Of a stretch of 40,612 bases of DNA, positions 1 to 9,933 are shown piece by piece. The notes under the pieces are model-generated. The model made no database searches and was not told the origin of the DNA. It was given only the letters and a program-made list of their open reading frames with translations. The translations under genes were made by a program, and so were the position numbers. Position 1 is the first letter of the stretch; each line of letters starts with the position of its first letter. Source of the stretch: Streptomyces cahuitamycinicus (GTDB taxonomy: Bacteria; Actinomycetota; Actinomycetes; Streptomycetales; Streptomycetaceae); NCBI RefSeq assembly GCF_002891435.1, contig NZ_POUC01000023.1, positions 1 to 40,612 on the forward strand, given 5' to 3'.

Positions 1-429
1 GGCGGGGGTGAAGACGTCGTCGCGGTCGTAGTCGTCGTCCTGGCCGTAGGCGGCGTCGCGGCGGTAGGCGCCGGCCTCGTCGTCGTGAGCGCCCTCGGCC
101 TCCAGGCCGGAGACCTCCAGGGTCGGTTCCTGGCGGCCGCGCTCACCGCGACGGCGCTTGCTGCCGCCCAGCGCGGGAGCGTTCATCGCCCAGCCGGCCG
201 CGAAGCCGCTGCGGAACGACAGGGTGACGTAGGTCTGCCCGACCGCGAAGGCGGCCGCGCCCAGTCCGATCACGACGACCGACGGGATCAGGACACCGAC
301 GACGACACCGAGGAACCCGACGAAGGCCAGCAGCCGCCAGCGCAGCCGCGCCTTGTACTGCAGCAGCACCTCGCCCAGCAGCCACAGCGCGACGATGCCG
401 AACGCGATGTAGAGGACCGCCCAGCCCAT
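1..429 (-). CDS. Membrane protein, C-terminus beyond window edge
   Basis: Reading the minus strand from the ATG at 429 gives an open frame that runs off the left edge after 143 codons, so the C-terminus is missing. The N-terminus begins MGWAVLYIAFG and has two hydrophobic stretches, about residues 2-22 and 33-62, separated by a short basic loop. After residue 85 comes a basic KRRRGERGR patch and then an acidic, Asp/Tyr-rich hydrophilic tail. This suggests a small integral membrane protein with a cytoplasmic low-complexity tail. A GGGAGAGGGG ribosome-binding site lies about 5 nt before the ATG. It is transcribed away from metF, which ends 56 nt upstream. I recognise it only as a conserved Streptomyces membrane protein of unknown function. 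Confidence 0.8.
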   Translation of the reverse strand, partial: MGWAVLYIAFGIVALWLLGEVLLQYKARLRWRLLAFVGFLGVVVGVLIPSVVVIGLGAAAFAVGQTYVTLSFRSGFAAGWAMNAPALGGSKRRRGERGRQEPTLEVSGLEAEGAHDDEAGAYRRDAAYGQDDDYDRDDVFTPA

Positions 430-485
430 GTACGCCCCTCTCCCAGTGGCCGCTACGCAGTGTGTCGTATACCGGCGCGAACGGT

Positions 486-1409
486 CTAGGCCTGCGCTGA
501 GTGGTGCAGGCCAAGGTTTTCGTAGATTTCCAGTGTCGCGGTGGAGTTGTTGAGCGTGATGAAGTGCAAGCCGGGCACCCCCTCGGCGAGCAGCCGCGCA
601 CAGAACTCCGTGGCGAATTCGATACCAATGGAGCGTACAGCGGCCGGATCGTCTTGTGCTGTGAGGATCCGCTCTTTCAGGGCGGCCGGGAACGCGGCGT
701 TGGTGAGCGAGCCGATCCGCTCCAGCGTCTTAACGCTCGCGATCGGCATGACCTCGGGGATGATCGGGGTGTCACAGCCGGCGGCCGAGACCCGGTCGCG
801 CAGCCGGAGGTAGTCCTCCGGCTGGAAGAACATCTGCGTGATGGCGTAGTCAGCGCCCGCCCGGCACTTGTCGATGAAGTGGCGGACGTCGGTGTCCCAG
901 TCGAGGGAGCGCGGGTGCATCGCCGGGAAGGCGGCGACGCCCACGCAGAAGTCGCCGGACGCCTTGATCAGCTCGACGAGTTCGGCGGCGTAGGCGAGGC
1001 CCCGGGGGTGGGGCACCCAGTCGCCCATGGGGTCGCCGGGCGGGTCGCCGCGCAGGGCGAGCATGTTGCGGATCCCGGCGTCGGCGTACTGGCCGATGAT
1101 GTTGCGCAGATCGGCCACCGAATGGTCGACCGCGGTGAGGTGGGCGATCGGGGTGAGGGTGGTGTCGGAGGCGATCGCCTCGGTCGCCTTGACCGTGCCC
1201 GCGCGGGTGGAACCGCCCGCGCCGTAGGTCACGGAGACGAAGTCGGGCGCCACCGCCTCGACCCGGCGCAGCGCGTTCCACAGGTTCCGCTCGCCCTTCG
1301 GGGTCTTGGGGGCGTAGAACTCGAAGGAGTACGTCGTCTTGCCGGCCGCGAGCATGTCGCGGACGGTGCGAGCGTGGTCCGACCTGATGGATGCGGTGCC
1401 GAGGGCCAT
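486..1409 (-). CDS. metF: Methylenetetrahydrofolate reductase
   Basis: Predicted 5,10-methylenetetrahydrofolate reductase (307 aa, usual length for MetF). It reduces methylene-THF to methyl-THF for methionine synthesis, using FAD in a TIM barrel. Visible family motifs are SFEFYAPKT with the likely catalytic Glu30, VTYGAGGS (60-67), [10 protein letters not shown] (117-126) with Asp122 equivalent to the FAD/folate-binding Asp of the Escherichia coli enzyme, and the C-terminal LHFITLN. There is no clear Shine-Dalgarno before the ATG. Instead TAACCT ends 6 nt before it, suggesting a leaderless mRNA. It lies 97 nt downstream of thiE on the same strand, but the promoter-like sequence between them suggests independent transcription. 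Confidence 0.96.
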   Translation of the reverse strand: MALGTASIRSDHARTVRDMLAAGKTTYSFEFYAPKTPKGERNLWNALRRVEAVAPDFVSVTYGAGGSTRAGTVKATEAIASDTTLTPIAHLTAVDHSVADLRNIIGQYADAGIRNMLALRGDPPGDPMGDWVPHPRGLAYAAELVELIKASGDFCVGVAAFPAMHPRSLDWDTDVRHFIDKCRAGADYAITQMFFQPEDYLRLRDRVSAAGCDTPIIPEVMPIASVKTLERIGSLTNAAFPAALKERILTAQDDPAAVRSIGIEFATEFCARLLAEGVPGLHFITLNNSTATLEIYENLGLHHSAQA

Positions 1410-1415
1410 ACCGGC

Positions 1416-1444
1416 AGGTTAGCCAGGGGAGGTCGGTCCCCCAA
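1416..1444 (-). promoter_or_regulatory. Putative leaderless metF promoter
   Basis: On the minus strand TTGGGG (1439-1444) and TAACCT (1416-1421) are separated by 17 nt, and only 6 nt separate the -10 from the metF ATG. Transcription would therefore start at or within a base or two of the start codon. The -35 match is weak beyond TTG. Confidence 0.5.
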
Positions 1445-1467
1445 CCGTGGACCGGGATTTGACCGGA

Positions 1468-1497
1468 TTGTCCCCTTGTTGTCCATCCCTTGGACAA
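1468..1497. promoter_or_regulatory. TTGTCC/GGACAA hexamer cluster upstream of metF
   Basis: Two direct copies of TTGTCC (1468-1473 and 1479-1484, 11 nt apart) are followed by the inverted copy GGACAA (1492-1497). The second and third form the dyad TTGTCC-N7-GGACAA. It lies about 60-90 nt before the metF start, a position typical of an activator site, just after the thiE stop. A weak hairpin terminator for thiE is the alternative. Confidence 0.4.
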
Positions 1498-1506
1498 CGG
1501 TCTCGG

Positions 1507-2160
1507 CTAGACCTCCCGCAGCCGCTTCGCGAACTCGGCCGCCGCGGCCCCCGGGTCGTCGGCCTCGGTGATCGCCCGTACGACGACGACGCGCCGGGCG
1601 CCCGCCTCCAGGACCTGGTCGAGATTGCCGAGGTCGATGCCGCCGATGGCGAACCAGGGGCGGTCGGTGCCGAGGGCGGCGGTGTACCGGACGAGGTCCA
1701 GGCCGGGCGCGTGGCGGCCGGGCTTGGTGGGGGTCGGCCAGCACGGCCCGGTGCAGAAGTAGTCCACGCCCTGCTGGACGGCGGCCGCGGCGGCCTCGGA
1801 CTCGGCGTGGGTGGAGCGGCCGATGACGACGTCGTCGCCGAGGAGCGCGCGGGCCGCGGGGACCGGGAGGTCGCCCTGGCCGAGGTGCAGGACGTCGGAG
1901 CCGGCGGCGTGCGCGACATCCGCCCGGTCGTTGACCGCGAGCAGCTTGCCGTGCCGGGCACAGGCGTCGGCGAAGACGGCCAGGTGCTCCAGCTCCTCAC
2001 CGGCCTCCATGCCCTTGTCACGCAACTGCACGATGTCGACCCCGCCGGTCAGTACGGCGTCGAGGAACGCCCCGAGGTCGCCCTGCCGCTTGCGCGCGTC
2101 GGTGCAGAGGTAGACCCGGGCGTCGGCGAGCCGGGCCCGGGCGGCGGCGGTGCCGGTCAT
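1507..2160 (-). CDS. thiE: Thiamine phosphate synthase
   Basis: Thiamine-phosphate diphosphorylase (217 aa), which joins HMP-diphosphate to the thiazole phosphate to make thiamine phosphate. The single TIM-barrel domain shows the full family signature: VQLRDK (44-49), LAVNDRAD (74-81), HLGQGDLP (92-99), [12 protein letters not shown] (137-148) and FAIGGID (170-176). An AGGGGGA ribosome-binding site precedes the ATG by 5 nt. The gene stands apart from thiOSG, which begins 2.6 kb away on the other strand, and its own 366-nt upstream region has no recognisable TPP riboswitch, so it may be regulated differently from thiOSG. Confidence 0.96.
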   Translation of the reverse strand: MTGTAAARARLADARVYLCTDARKRQGDLGAFLDAVLTGGVDIVQLRDKGMEAGEELEHLAVFADACARHGKLLAVNDRADVAHAAGSDVLHLGQGDLPVPAARALLGDDVVIGRSTHAESEAAAAAVQQGVDYFCTGPCWPTPTKPGRHAPGLDLVRYTAALGTDRPWFAIGGIDLGNLDQVLEAGARRVVVVRAITEADDPGAAAAEFAKRLREV

Positions 2161-2360
2161 GCGTGTCCCCCTGGGTGTCGTGGTGTGCGGGCCGGTGGGC
2201 CCGCATGTGCGTCGGCGGCGTGCGGGAGCGCCCGCGGAGGCCGGCGGCGCGCGGCGCGGGAGCGGCCCTGTCCCGCCGCGAACGCCTCGGGCACCCTACG
2301 CCTGCCTACGGTTCCCGCCAGGTCTCCGGTGGCAGTGGTCCCGCGGCTCCCCCGGGAGCG

Positions 2361-2430
2361 TGCACCGCCCTGACAAGCGCGGACCACGCCTACGGCGGCG
2401 CGCACCACCCTGACAGGCGCGATCCACCCC
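2361..2430. repeat. Imperfect direct repeat, 40-bp period
   Basis: Positions 2361-2390 and 2401-2430 are two imperfect 30-bp copies sharing about 24 of 30 bases, with CCCTGACA(A/G)GCGCG as the common core. They lie 200-270 bp upstream of thiE. They could be paired protein-binding sites on one face of the helix (40 bp is nearly four turns) or a relic of a local duplication. Confidence 0.5.
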
Positions 2431-2457
2431 GGGCCGTGGCCCCTCGGGCCACGGCCC
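2431..2457 (-). terminator. Hairpin terminator after the Rv2175c-like gene
   Basis: A perfect 12-bp stem, GGGCCGTGGCCC (2431-2442) against GGGCCACGGCCC (2446-2457), has a 3-nt loop and lies about 70 nt after the stop codon of the minus-strand gene at 2527. There is no T-run, as is usual for GC-rich actinomycete terminators. Confidence 0.7.
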
Positions 2458-2526
2458 CCACTCGGGCGGTTGTTCAGGTCCGGCCCCGCTCACACGGCAC
2501 CGGACGGTTGGCCGGTCGAGGCCGGG

Positions 2527-2892
2527 TCAGACCGCAAGCGCCTGGGCGCGGCGCTTCACCTCCGTGCCGCGGTTCTCACTGAGCGCCTGCGCGGGGGTGC
2601 CGGGCAGGCTGGGGTCGGGGGTGAAGAGCCACTCCAGCATCTCTTCGTCCGTGAAGCCGTCGTCCCGCAGGAGCGTCAGGGTCCCGGACAGGCCCTTGAC
2701 GACCTTGTCCCCGTCGATGAAGGCGGCGGGGACGTGCAGCGCGCGGTTCTCACCGCGGCGTACGGCGATGAGCTGGCCGTCCTTGACCAGCTGCCGCACA
2801 CGCGTCACCTCGACGCCGAACTGTTCGGCGATGTCGGGGAGGGTGAGCCAGGCGGGGACGAGAGCATCGATCTTTGCGTCAATCTCGGTCAC
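2527..2892 (-). CDS. Rv2175c-family DNA-binding protein
   Basis: A 121-aa protein with an N-terminal winged helix-turn-helix-like segment (LTLPDIAEQFGVEVTRVRQL, about residues 17-36) and a conserved C-terminal part containing GLSGTLTLLRDDGFTDEEML, WLFTPDPSLPG and EVKRRAQALAV. These match the Mycobacterium tuberculosis Rv2175c family, a DNA-binding substrate of the kinase PknL. I chose the GTG at 2892 because family similarity starts at VTEIDAKIDALVPAW. A GTG at 2943 in the same frame would add 17 unconserved residues, and neither has a good ribosome-binding site. A PASTA-type kinase is encoded 4 kb away, so a kinase-substrate link like that in mycobacteria is plausible but inferred. Confidence 0.85.
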   Translation of the reverse strand: MTEIDAKIDALVPAWLTLPDIAEQFGVEVTRVRQLVKDGQLIAVRRGENRALHVPAAFIDGDKVVKGLSGTLTLLRDDGFTDEEMLEWLFTPDPSLPGTPAQALSENRGTEVKRRAQALAV

Positions 2893-3003
2893 GGAAACCA
2901 GCCTGCCATCTGCCACTGACAGTCGGAAGCCGACCCGGTCCACGAGAGCGGACGCGCCGGACCCGGAAGCGCCGCCCGGGTGGCTCCACGAGGGCGCCTG
3001 AGC

Positions 3004-4245
3004 TCAGGCCGTCGCCGCCTTCATGGGCCTGGCCGGATCCGCCAGCAGCACCGGATTCATCGCGGTACCCGACTCGATCAGGCGGCGGCCCTGCGCCAGG
3101 TCCCGGGGCCGGCCCACCGCCAGCAGCGCGACCAGGCGCTCACCGCGCAGCCAGCAGACCGTCCAGGCCGGTCCTGTGGGATCGCCCCGCCACAGGATCG
3201 TGTCCGCGGCCGCGTGGTGCCCGGCGTACTGGACGAACCGCCCGAACTGCTCGGACCAGAAGTACGGCACCGGGTCGTACACCGCCGGGGTCTCCCCCGT
3301 GGCCCGGCCGACGATGTTCACGGCGACCGTGCGCGGCCCCTGGAGGGCGTTGTCCCAGTGGTGGACCAGCAGGCGCTCGCCGTAGCGCCCCGAGGGGAAG
3401 GAGGCGCAGTCGCCGACGGCGTACACGTCCGGCACGGACGTGCGCAGATGCTCGTCGGCCACGATCTCGCCGTGCGCACCGAGCTCGATCCCGGAGCCGG
3501 CCAGCCAGGCCGTCGCGGGGCGGGCCCCGATGCCGACGACGACCGCGCCCGCGGGCAGCCGCGATCCGTCGTCCAGGAGTACCGCGCCCGGCTCGACGCG
3601 TTCCACGCGCGCCTGCGTCCGCAGGAGCACGCCCGCGTCGGCGTACCAGCCGGTCATCGGGGTGGCGACTTCGGCGGGCAGCGCTGCGGCGAGCGGCCGT
3701 TCCGCGGCCTCCACGACGGTCACCGCGCAGCCCGCCTCGCGCGCGGCCGTGGCGAACTCCGCGCCGATCCAGCCCGCGCCGACGACCACGATGTCGTGCC
3801 GCCGGGCGAGCACCGGCCGCAGCCGCTCGGCGTCGTCCAGGGTGCGCAGCAGATGCACGCCGGGCACGCCCTCCGCGCCGGGCAGCCGGATCGGTTCGGC
3901 GCCGGTCGCGACGACCAGGACGTCGTACGGCACGGGCCCGTCCGCGGTGTCGAGCTCGTGGTCGCCCGGGCGCAGGCCCAGCACCTCGCAGCCAAGCCGC
4001 AGTTCGACGCCGAGGGCTTCGAAGTCGATGTCGAAGGCGGAGCCCTCGGACTTGCCGAGCAGCACGGCCTTGGACAACGGGGGCCGGTCGTAGGGCTGGT
4101 GAGGCTCGGCGCCGAGCAGGATCACTTCGCCGGGGAAGCCCCGCTCGCGCAGGGCGACGGCGGTCTGCACCCCGGCCATGCCCGCACCCGCCACCACGAC
4201 GCGCCGCGGCGCGGACGAACCTGGTTCCTGCGTCTGCTCGCTCAC
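3004..4245 (-). CDS. FAD-dependent ferredoxin/rubredoxin reductase-like oxidoreductase
   Basis: A 413-aa pyridine-nucleotide disulfide oxidoreductase fold protein. It has an FAD-binding GAGMAG (20-25) after a beta strand, PYDRPPLSK (51-59), VVATGAEP, an NAD(P)-binding GAGWIGAE (156-163), the second FAD motif VYAVGDCA (274-281) and a C-terminal reductase domain starting DPVPYFWSEQFG (324-335). This is the layout of BphA4-type ferredoxin and rubredoxin reductases. It probably passes electrons from NAD(P)H to a small iron-sulfur partner, but none is encoded next to it. The start is a GTG at 4245 with no Shine-Dalgarno and a TATGGT box ending 6 nt upstream, suggesting a leaderless mRNA. It is sometimes annotated as a nitrite reductase subunit; that domain is absent. 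Confidence 0.9.
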   Translation of the reverse strand: MSEQTQEPGSSAPRRVVVAGAGMAGVQTAVALRERGFPGEVILLGAEPHQPYDRPPLSKAVLLGKSEGSAFDIDFEALGVELRLGCEVLGLRPGDHELDTADGPVPYDVLVVATGAEPIRLPGAEGVPGVHLLRTLDDAERLRPVLARRHDIVVVGAGWIGAEFATAAREAGCAVTVVEAAERPLAAALPAEVATPMTGWYADAGVLLRTQARVERVEPGAVLLDDGSRLPAGAVVVGIGARPATAWLAGSGIELGAHGEIVADEHLRTSVPDVYAVGDCASFPSGRYGERLLVHHWDNALQGPRTVAVNIVGRATGETPAVYDPVPYFWSEQFGRFVQYAGHHAAADTILWRGDPTGPAWTVCWLRGERLVALLAVGRPRDLAQGRRLIESGTAMNPVLLADPARPMKAATA

Positions 4246-4251
4246 CTGATC

Positions 4252-4281
4252 ACCATAGACACCTGACGAATTGTCAGTCAG
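4252..4281 (-). promoter_or_regulatory. Putative promoter of the ferredoxin-reductase-like gene
   Basis: CTGACT (4276-4281) and TATGGT (4252-4257) on the minus strand are 18 nt apart. TATGGT is 6 nt before the GTG at 4245. The spacer contains the dyad at 4263-4277. Confidence 0.5.
4263..4277. promoter_or_regulatory. Dyad CTGAC-N5-GTCAG, candidate operator
   Basis: The sequence CTGACGAATTGTCAG is an inverted repeat in the -35/-10 spacer of the oxidoreductase promoter. An almost identical dyad occurs upstream of pfkA (16344-16358). The placement would suit a repressor that blocks RNA polymerase. Confidence 0.45.
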
Positions 4282-4628
4282 TCCTCATACGCCGTGACCT
4301 GCTCCACAACGCTCGTGCCGCCGCCCTGCCCGGACTCCCACTCCCAGGTCTCCTCCAGTCGCACCCGCCCGTCGGGCAGCTCCACGACCGCCGACACGCA
4401 GTGCCCCGAGGAGGTGGTCCCGTCCCGCTTCAGCTGGACGTACCGGAAGTCCAGCCGGTCACCTTCACGGGTACCCACGAGGTGCCCGCGTACGACATCG
4501 CCGCCCGCGTACTCGGCCCAGATCTCGCCCTCCCGCTCGTGGTACGTGAAGCGGGTGCGGGTGCCCACCTGGCCCGGTGCCTGGTCGGCGACCGGGGCGA
4601 GGACGAGACCGTCGAGGGATCGGGGCAT
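4278..4628 (-). CDS. Small conserved protein, 'n-acetylglutamate synthase'-like family
   Basis: A 116-aa protein starting MPRSLDGLVLAP. The body has the pattern of a small family seen in bacilli and actinomycetes: RFTYHEREGEIWAEYAGGDV, HLVGTREGDRLDFRYV, GHCVSAVVELPDGRVRL and EETWEWESG. It looks like alternating beta strands. Members are often labelled n-acetylglutamate synthase, but I see no acetyltransferase (GNAT) motif and the label is doubtful. I place the start at 4628, where GGGAG lies about 9 nt upstream. The open frame extends further, but only into the divergent TPP riboswitch. It ends 32 nt before the oxidoreductase start. Confidence 0.75.
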   Translation of the reverse strand: MPRSLDGLVLAPVADQAPGQVGTRTRFTYHEREGEIWAEYAGGDVVRGHLVGTREGDRLDFRYVQLKRDGTTSSGHCVSAVVELPDGRVRLEETWEWESGQGGGTSVVEQVTAYED

Positions 4629-4642
4629 GGACGGAGGCTCCC

Positions 4643-4672
4643 TTACTGCGGCACGGGGCATCGGGCTAGGGT
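4643..4672 (+). promoter_or_regulatory. Putative thiOSG promoter
   Basis: TTACTG (4643-4648) and TAGGGT (4667-4672) are 18 nt apart. Transcription would begin around 4680, just before the first stem of the TPP riboswitch. The promoter overlaps the start region of the divergent small gene. Confidence 0.55.
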
Positions 4673-4688
4673 GGCCAACGTAAAGCAC

Positions 4689-4779
4689 TCGCGGGAGCCC
4701 GGACGCACCGGGCTGAGAGGGAGGCTGGCGGCCTCCGACCGTACGAACCTGATCCGGGTCATGCCGGCGAAGGGAGGGG
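4689..4779 (+). promoter_or_regulatory. TPP riboswitch (THI box)
   Basis: The leader carries the conserved THI-box landmarks in order: the GGGAGCCC...CACCGGGCTGAGAG segment (4694-4720), a variable stem (4721-4737), and the second half GTACGAACCTGATCCGG (4741-4757) followed by GTCATGCCGGCGAAGGGA. CTGAGAG and CCTGATC are the near-invariant TPP-contact regions. The 3' end of the aptamer contains AAGGGAGGGG (4770-4779), which is also the only good ribosome-binding site for thiO, 10 nt before its ATG. This suggests that TPP binding hides the ribosome-binding site and shuts off translation. No separate terminator hairpin is evident before the ATG. Confidence 0.95.
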
Positions 4780-4789
4780 CTGGACGCCC

Positions 4790-6956
<2,167 letters not shown>

Positions 6957-7049
6957 GGCGCGGGACACACGTCACAGGTCGGCTGCAGTCCCGCCGCGAA
7001 ATCAGGCGGGGCGACGGGGCTGTCGGTCGTGGCTCGTACACTCGCCTGC

Positions 7050-8972
7050 GTGGACACGACCCTTCAGGACCCCTTGGTCGGGCAGGTGCTCGACGGCCGG
7101 TATCGCATCGACGCGCGGATCGCGGTCGGCGGGATGGCCACGGTCTACCGGGCCGTGGACACCCGGCTCGACCGGGTCCTCGCGCTCAAGGTGATGCACC
7201 CCTCGCTCGCGGTCGACGCCTCGTTCGTCGAGCGGTTCATCCGCGAGGCGAAGTCCGTGGCCCGGCTGGCCCATCCGAACGTGGTGCAGGTCTTCGACCA
7301 GGGCACCGACGGCTCGTACGTGTACCTGGCGATGGAGTACGTGGCGGGCTGCACCCTGCGCGACGTGCTGCGCGAGCGCGGTGCCCTCCAGCCGCGCGCC
7401 GCCCTGGACATCCTGGAGCCGGTGCTGGCCGCGCTGGGCGCCGCCCACCGCGCCGGGTTCGTGCACCGCGACATGAAGCCCGAGAACGTCCTCATAGGGG
7501 ACGACGGCCGGGTCAAGGTCGCCGACTTCGGTCTGGTCCGGGCGGTGGACACGGTGACGAACACCACCGGCACCGTCCTCGGCACGGTCTCGTACCTCGC
7601 CCCGGAGCAGATAGAGAACGGCACCGCCGATCCCCGCGTCGACGTGTACGCGTGCGGCGTGATGCTGTACGAGATGCTGACCGGCGACAGGCCGCACGAC
7701 GGGGACTCCCCCGCCGTCATCCTGTACAAGCACCTCCACGAGGACGTCCCGCCGCCCTCGGCGTCGGTGCCGGGGCTGGCGTACGAGCTGGACGAGCTGG
7801 TCGCCTCGGCGACCGCTCGCAACCCCGAGTTGCGCCCGTACGACGCCGTGGCGCTGCTGGCGCAGACGCGTCAGTCGCGCGAGAGGCTCGGCGCGGACCA
7901 GCTGGACGCGCTGCCTCCGCAGGCGGTCACCCTGGAGCACGACAACGCCGACGACCGTACGAGTGTGATCCCGCGCTCGCTGACGGTGCCGCGCCTGCTG
8001 CCCGTCGACGAGGACGCCGAGCCGGAGGTGCTCCGCACCAGCCTGCTGGAGACACCGCCTCCCCCACCACCCGGGCGGCGCCTGCCGCGGCGCGGCGTCG
8101 TCTCGATCGTCGTCACCCTGCTGCTGGTCCTCGGCGTCGGCGCGGGCCTCTGGTACGTCAACTCCGGCCAGTTCACCAAGGTTCCGCCGTTGCTGTCGAA
8201 GACCGAGGAGCAGGCCAAGGACCAGCTGGAGGAAGCCGGGCTCAAGGTCGGCGAGGTCAACCACGCCCACAGCGACACCGTCAAGCGCGGCACGATCCTG
8301 GGCATGTACCCCGAGCCGGGTGCTCGTATCCGCCTCCACGGCTCCGTGTCGTTCACCATCTCGGACGGCCCTGAGACCGTGCGAGTGCCCGCCCTCGCGG
8401 GCCGGGAGCTGGAGGAGGCGCGGTACCGGCTGGGGGAGGACGAGCTGGTGCCCGGCATGGTCACCCGGGAGTTCAGCGAGGAGGTGCCGCGGGGCTCGGT
8501 GATCTCCGCGCGCCCGGCGGACGGCACCAAGGTGCGTACGGGTACGGCTGTCGCTCTGGTCGTCAGCAGGGGTGCCCGCATCGACCTCCCCGACGTCACC
8601 GGTGACGACGAGGCCGACGCCCGGGCCGAGCTGAAGGAAGCCGGCCTCAAGGTGAAGATCGCCACCGAGCGGGTCAACTCCTCCGAGTACGACAAGGGCC
8701 AGGTCGTCCGGCAGGCGCCGAAGTCCGGCGGCCCGGCGGCCGAGGGCGACACCGTGACGCTGACGCTGTCGAAGGGCCCCGAGATGGTCGAGGTCCCTGA
8801 CGTGGTCGGCGACAGCGTCGAGGACGCCACGCGGGCGCTGGAGGGCGCCGGGTTCCAGGTCGACGAGGACCGCGGTCTGCTCGGCCTGTTCGGCGACGAG
8901 GTCAAGAGCCAGTCCGTCGACGGCGGCGCGACGGCGCCCAAGGGCTCGACGATCACCATCAAGATCAGGTGA
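7050..8972 (+). CDS. Ser/Thr protein kinase with four PASTA repeats
   Basis: A 640-aa membrane kinase of the PknB/PknL class. The cytoplasmic kinase domain (about 14-280) has a Gly-rich loop (IAVGGMATVY), Lys47 in ALKVM, HRDMKPEN (139-146, catalytic Asp141), DFG (159-161) and APE (184-186), so it should be active. A proline-rich linker leads to one membrane helix (about 352-370), then four extracellular PASTA repeats, each with a VP...G...A...L pattern and an SxG/P-type end. PASTA domains bind peptidoglycan or lipid II, so it probably senses cell-wall state. I use the GTG at 7050 (VDTTLQDPLVG) because TACACT ends 7 nt before it; an in-frame GTG at 7029 is the alternative. Context suggests an orthologue of mycobacterial PknL. 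Confidence 0.93.
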   Translation: MDTTLQDPLVGQVLDGRYRIDARIAVGGMATVYRAVDTRLDRVLALKVMHPSLAVDASFVERFIREAKSVARLAHPNVVQVFDQGTDGSYVYLAMEYVAGCTLRDVLRERGALQPRAALDILEPVLAALGAAHRAGFVHRDMKPENVLIGDDGRVKVADFGLVRAVDTVTNTTGTVLGTVSYLAPEQIENGTADPRVDVYACGVMLYEMLTGDRPHDGDSPAVILYKHLHEDVPPPSASVPGLAYELDELVASATARNPELRPYDAVALLAQTRQSRERLGADQLDALPPQAVTLEHDNADDRTSVIPRSLTVPRLLPVDEDAEPEVLRTSLLETPPPPPPGRRLPRRGVVSIVVTLLLVLGVGAGLWYVNSGQFTKVPPLLSKTEEQAKDQLEEAGLKVGEVNHAHSDTVKRGTILGMYPEPGARIRLHGSVSFTISDGPETVRVPALAGRELEEARYRLGEDELVPGMVTREFSEEVPRGSVISARPADGTKVRTGTAVALVVSRGARIDLPDVTGDDEADARAELKEAGLKVKIATERVNSSEYDKGQVVRQAPKSGGPAAEGDTVTLTLSKGPEMVEVPDVVGDSVEDATRALEGAGFQVDEDRGLLGLFGDEVKSQSVDGGATAPKGSTITIKIR

Positions 8973-9030
8973 GAGGCGCGGGCGGCGGCCCGTGGACGGG
9001 GCAGGGCCGGACGCATGACACCCTGAACGG

Positions 9031-9909
9031 GTGAACAGTCAGCTGTCCGGCCCCTCCCGCAACCCCGTGGGCGGCCACGTCCCCGTGGCCGGCGGGCTCC
9101 ATTCCGTAGGCCTGTCGTACGCCCGTGACCTGAGGGCGGAGGCCGTCCAGGTCTTCGTCGCCAACCCGCGCGGCTGGGCCACGCCGACCGGAAACCCGAA
9201 ACAGGACGAGGCGTTCCGCGCCGCGTGCGCGGCCGAGTCGGTCCCGGCCTATGTGCACGCCCCCTACCTGATCAACTTCGGCTCGCACACCGAGGCGACC
9301 GTGGAGCGGTCGGTGGAGTCGCTGCGGCATTCGCTGCGGCGCGGGCGCGAGATCGGGGCGCTCGGCGTGGTCGTGCACACGGGCAGCGCGACCGGTGGCC
9401 GGGAGCGGTCCGTGGCGCTGAAGCAGGTACGGGAGCACCTGCTGCCGCTGCTGGACGAGCTGACCCACGACGACGACCCGTTCCTGCTGCTGGAGTCGAC
9501 GGCCGGGCAGGGCGCCTCGCTGTGCTCGCGGACCTGGGACTTCGGCCCGTACTTCGAGGCGCTGGACGCCCACCCGATGCTCGGCGTGTGCCTGGACACC
9601 TGTCACATCTTCGCCGCCGGGCACGACCTGACCGGCCCGAGCGGCATGCAGCAGACGTTGGACCTGCTGGTGGACACGGTCGGCGAGGGCCGGCTGAAGC
9701 TGATCCACGCCAACGACTCCAAGGACGTGGTGGGCGCCCACAAGGACCGGCACGAGAACATCGGTGTCGGCCACATCGGCGAGGACCCGTTCCGTGCCCT
9801 GATGACCCACCCCGCGACCGAGGGTGTGCCGCTGATCATCGAGACGCCGGGCGGCAAGCAGGGGCATGCGGCCGACGTGGAGCGGCTGAAGAAGCTGCGC
9901 GAGGGCTGA
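9031..9909 (+). CDS. nfo: Endonuclease IV-like apurinic/apyrimidinic endonuclease
   Basis: A 292-aa TIM-barrel deoxyribonuclease IV homologue that should cut DNA 5' of abasic sites. The set of metal ligands known from Escherichia coli Nfo can be lined up: His76 (YVHAPY), His116 (VVHTGS), Glu155 (LLESTAG), Asp189 and His192 (LDTCHIFAAGHD), His226 (LIHANDSKD), Asp239 and His241 (DRHENIG) and Glu271 (IIETPG). All nine are present. The start is a GTG with no clear ribosome-binding site. The gene begins 58 nt after the kinase and converges on the molybdopterin enzyme. Confidence 0.9.
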   Translation: MNSQLSGPSRNPVGGHVPVAGGLHSVGLSYARDLRAEAVQVFVANPRGWATPTGNPKQDEAFRAACAAESVPAYVHAPYLINFGSHTEATVERSVESLRHSLRRGREIGALGVVVHTGSATGGRERSVALKQVREHLLPLLDELTHDDDPFLLLESTAGQGASLCSRTWDFGPYFEALDAHPMLGVCLDTCHIFAAGHDLTGPSGMQQTLDLLVDTVGEGRLKLIHANDSKDVVGAHKDRHENIGVGHIGEDPFRALMTHPATEGVPLIIETPGGKQGHAADVERLKKLREG

Positions 9910-9933
9910 GCGCGACGGCGACGACCGGGCCCG

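Larger units (their letters stand above)
2161..2526. other. Intergenic region upstream of thiE
   Basis: This 366-nt gene-free stretch lies between thiE and the next minus-strand gene. It holds a strong hairpin (2431-2457), a 30-bp direct repeat with a 40-bp period (2361-2430) and a short GCTCCC-CC-GGGAGC dyad (2346-2359). I find no small ORF with a convincing ribosome-binding site and no THI-box sequence. The thiE promoter must be here but I cannot place it with confidence. Confidence 0.6.

Noticed and set aside
2161..2526. TPP riboswitch upstream of thiE
   Set aside because: No CTGAGA or CCTGATC-type THI-box segments on the minus strand of this region.
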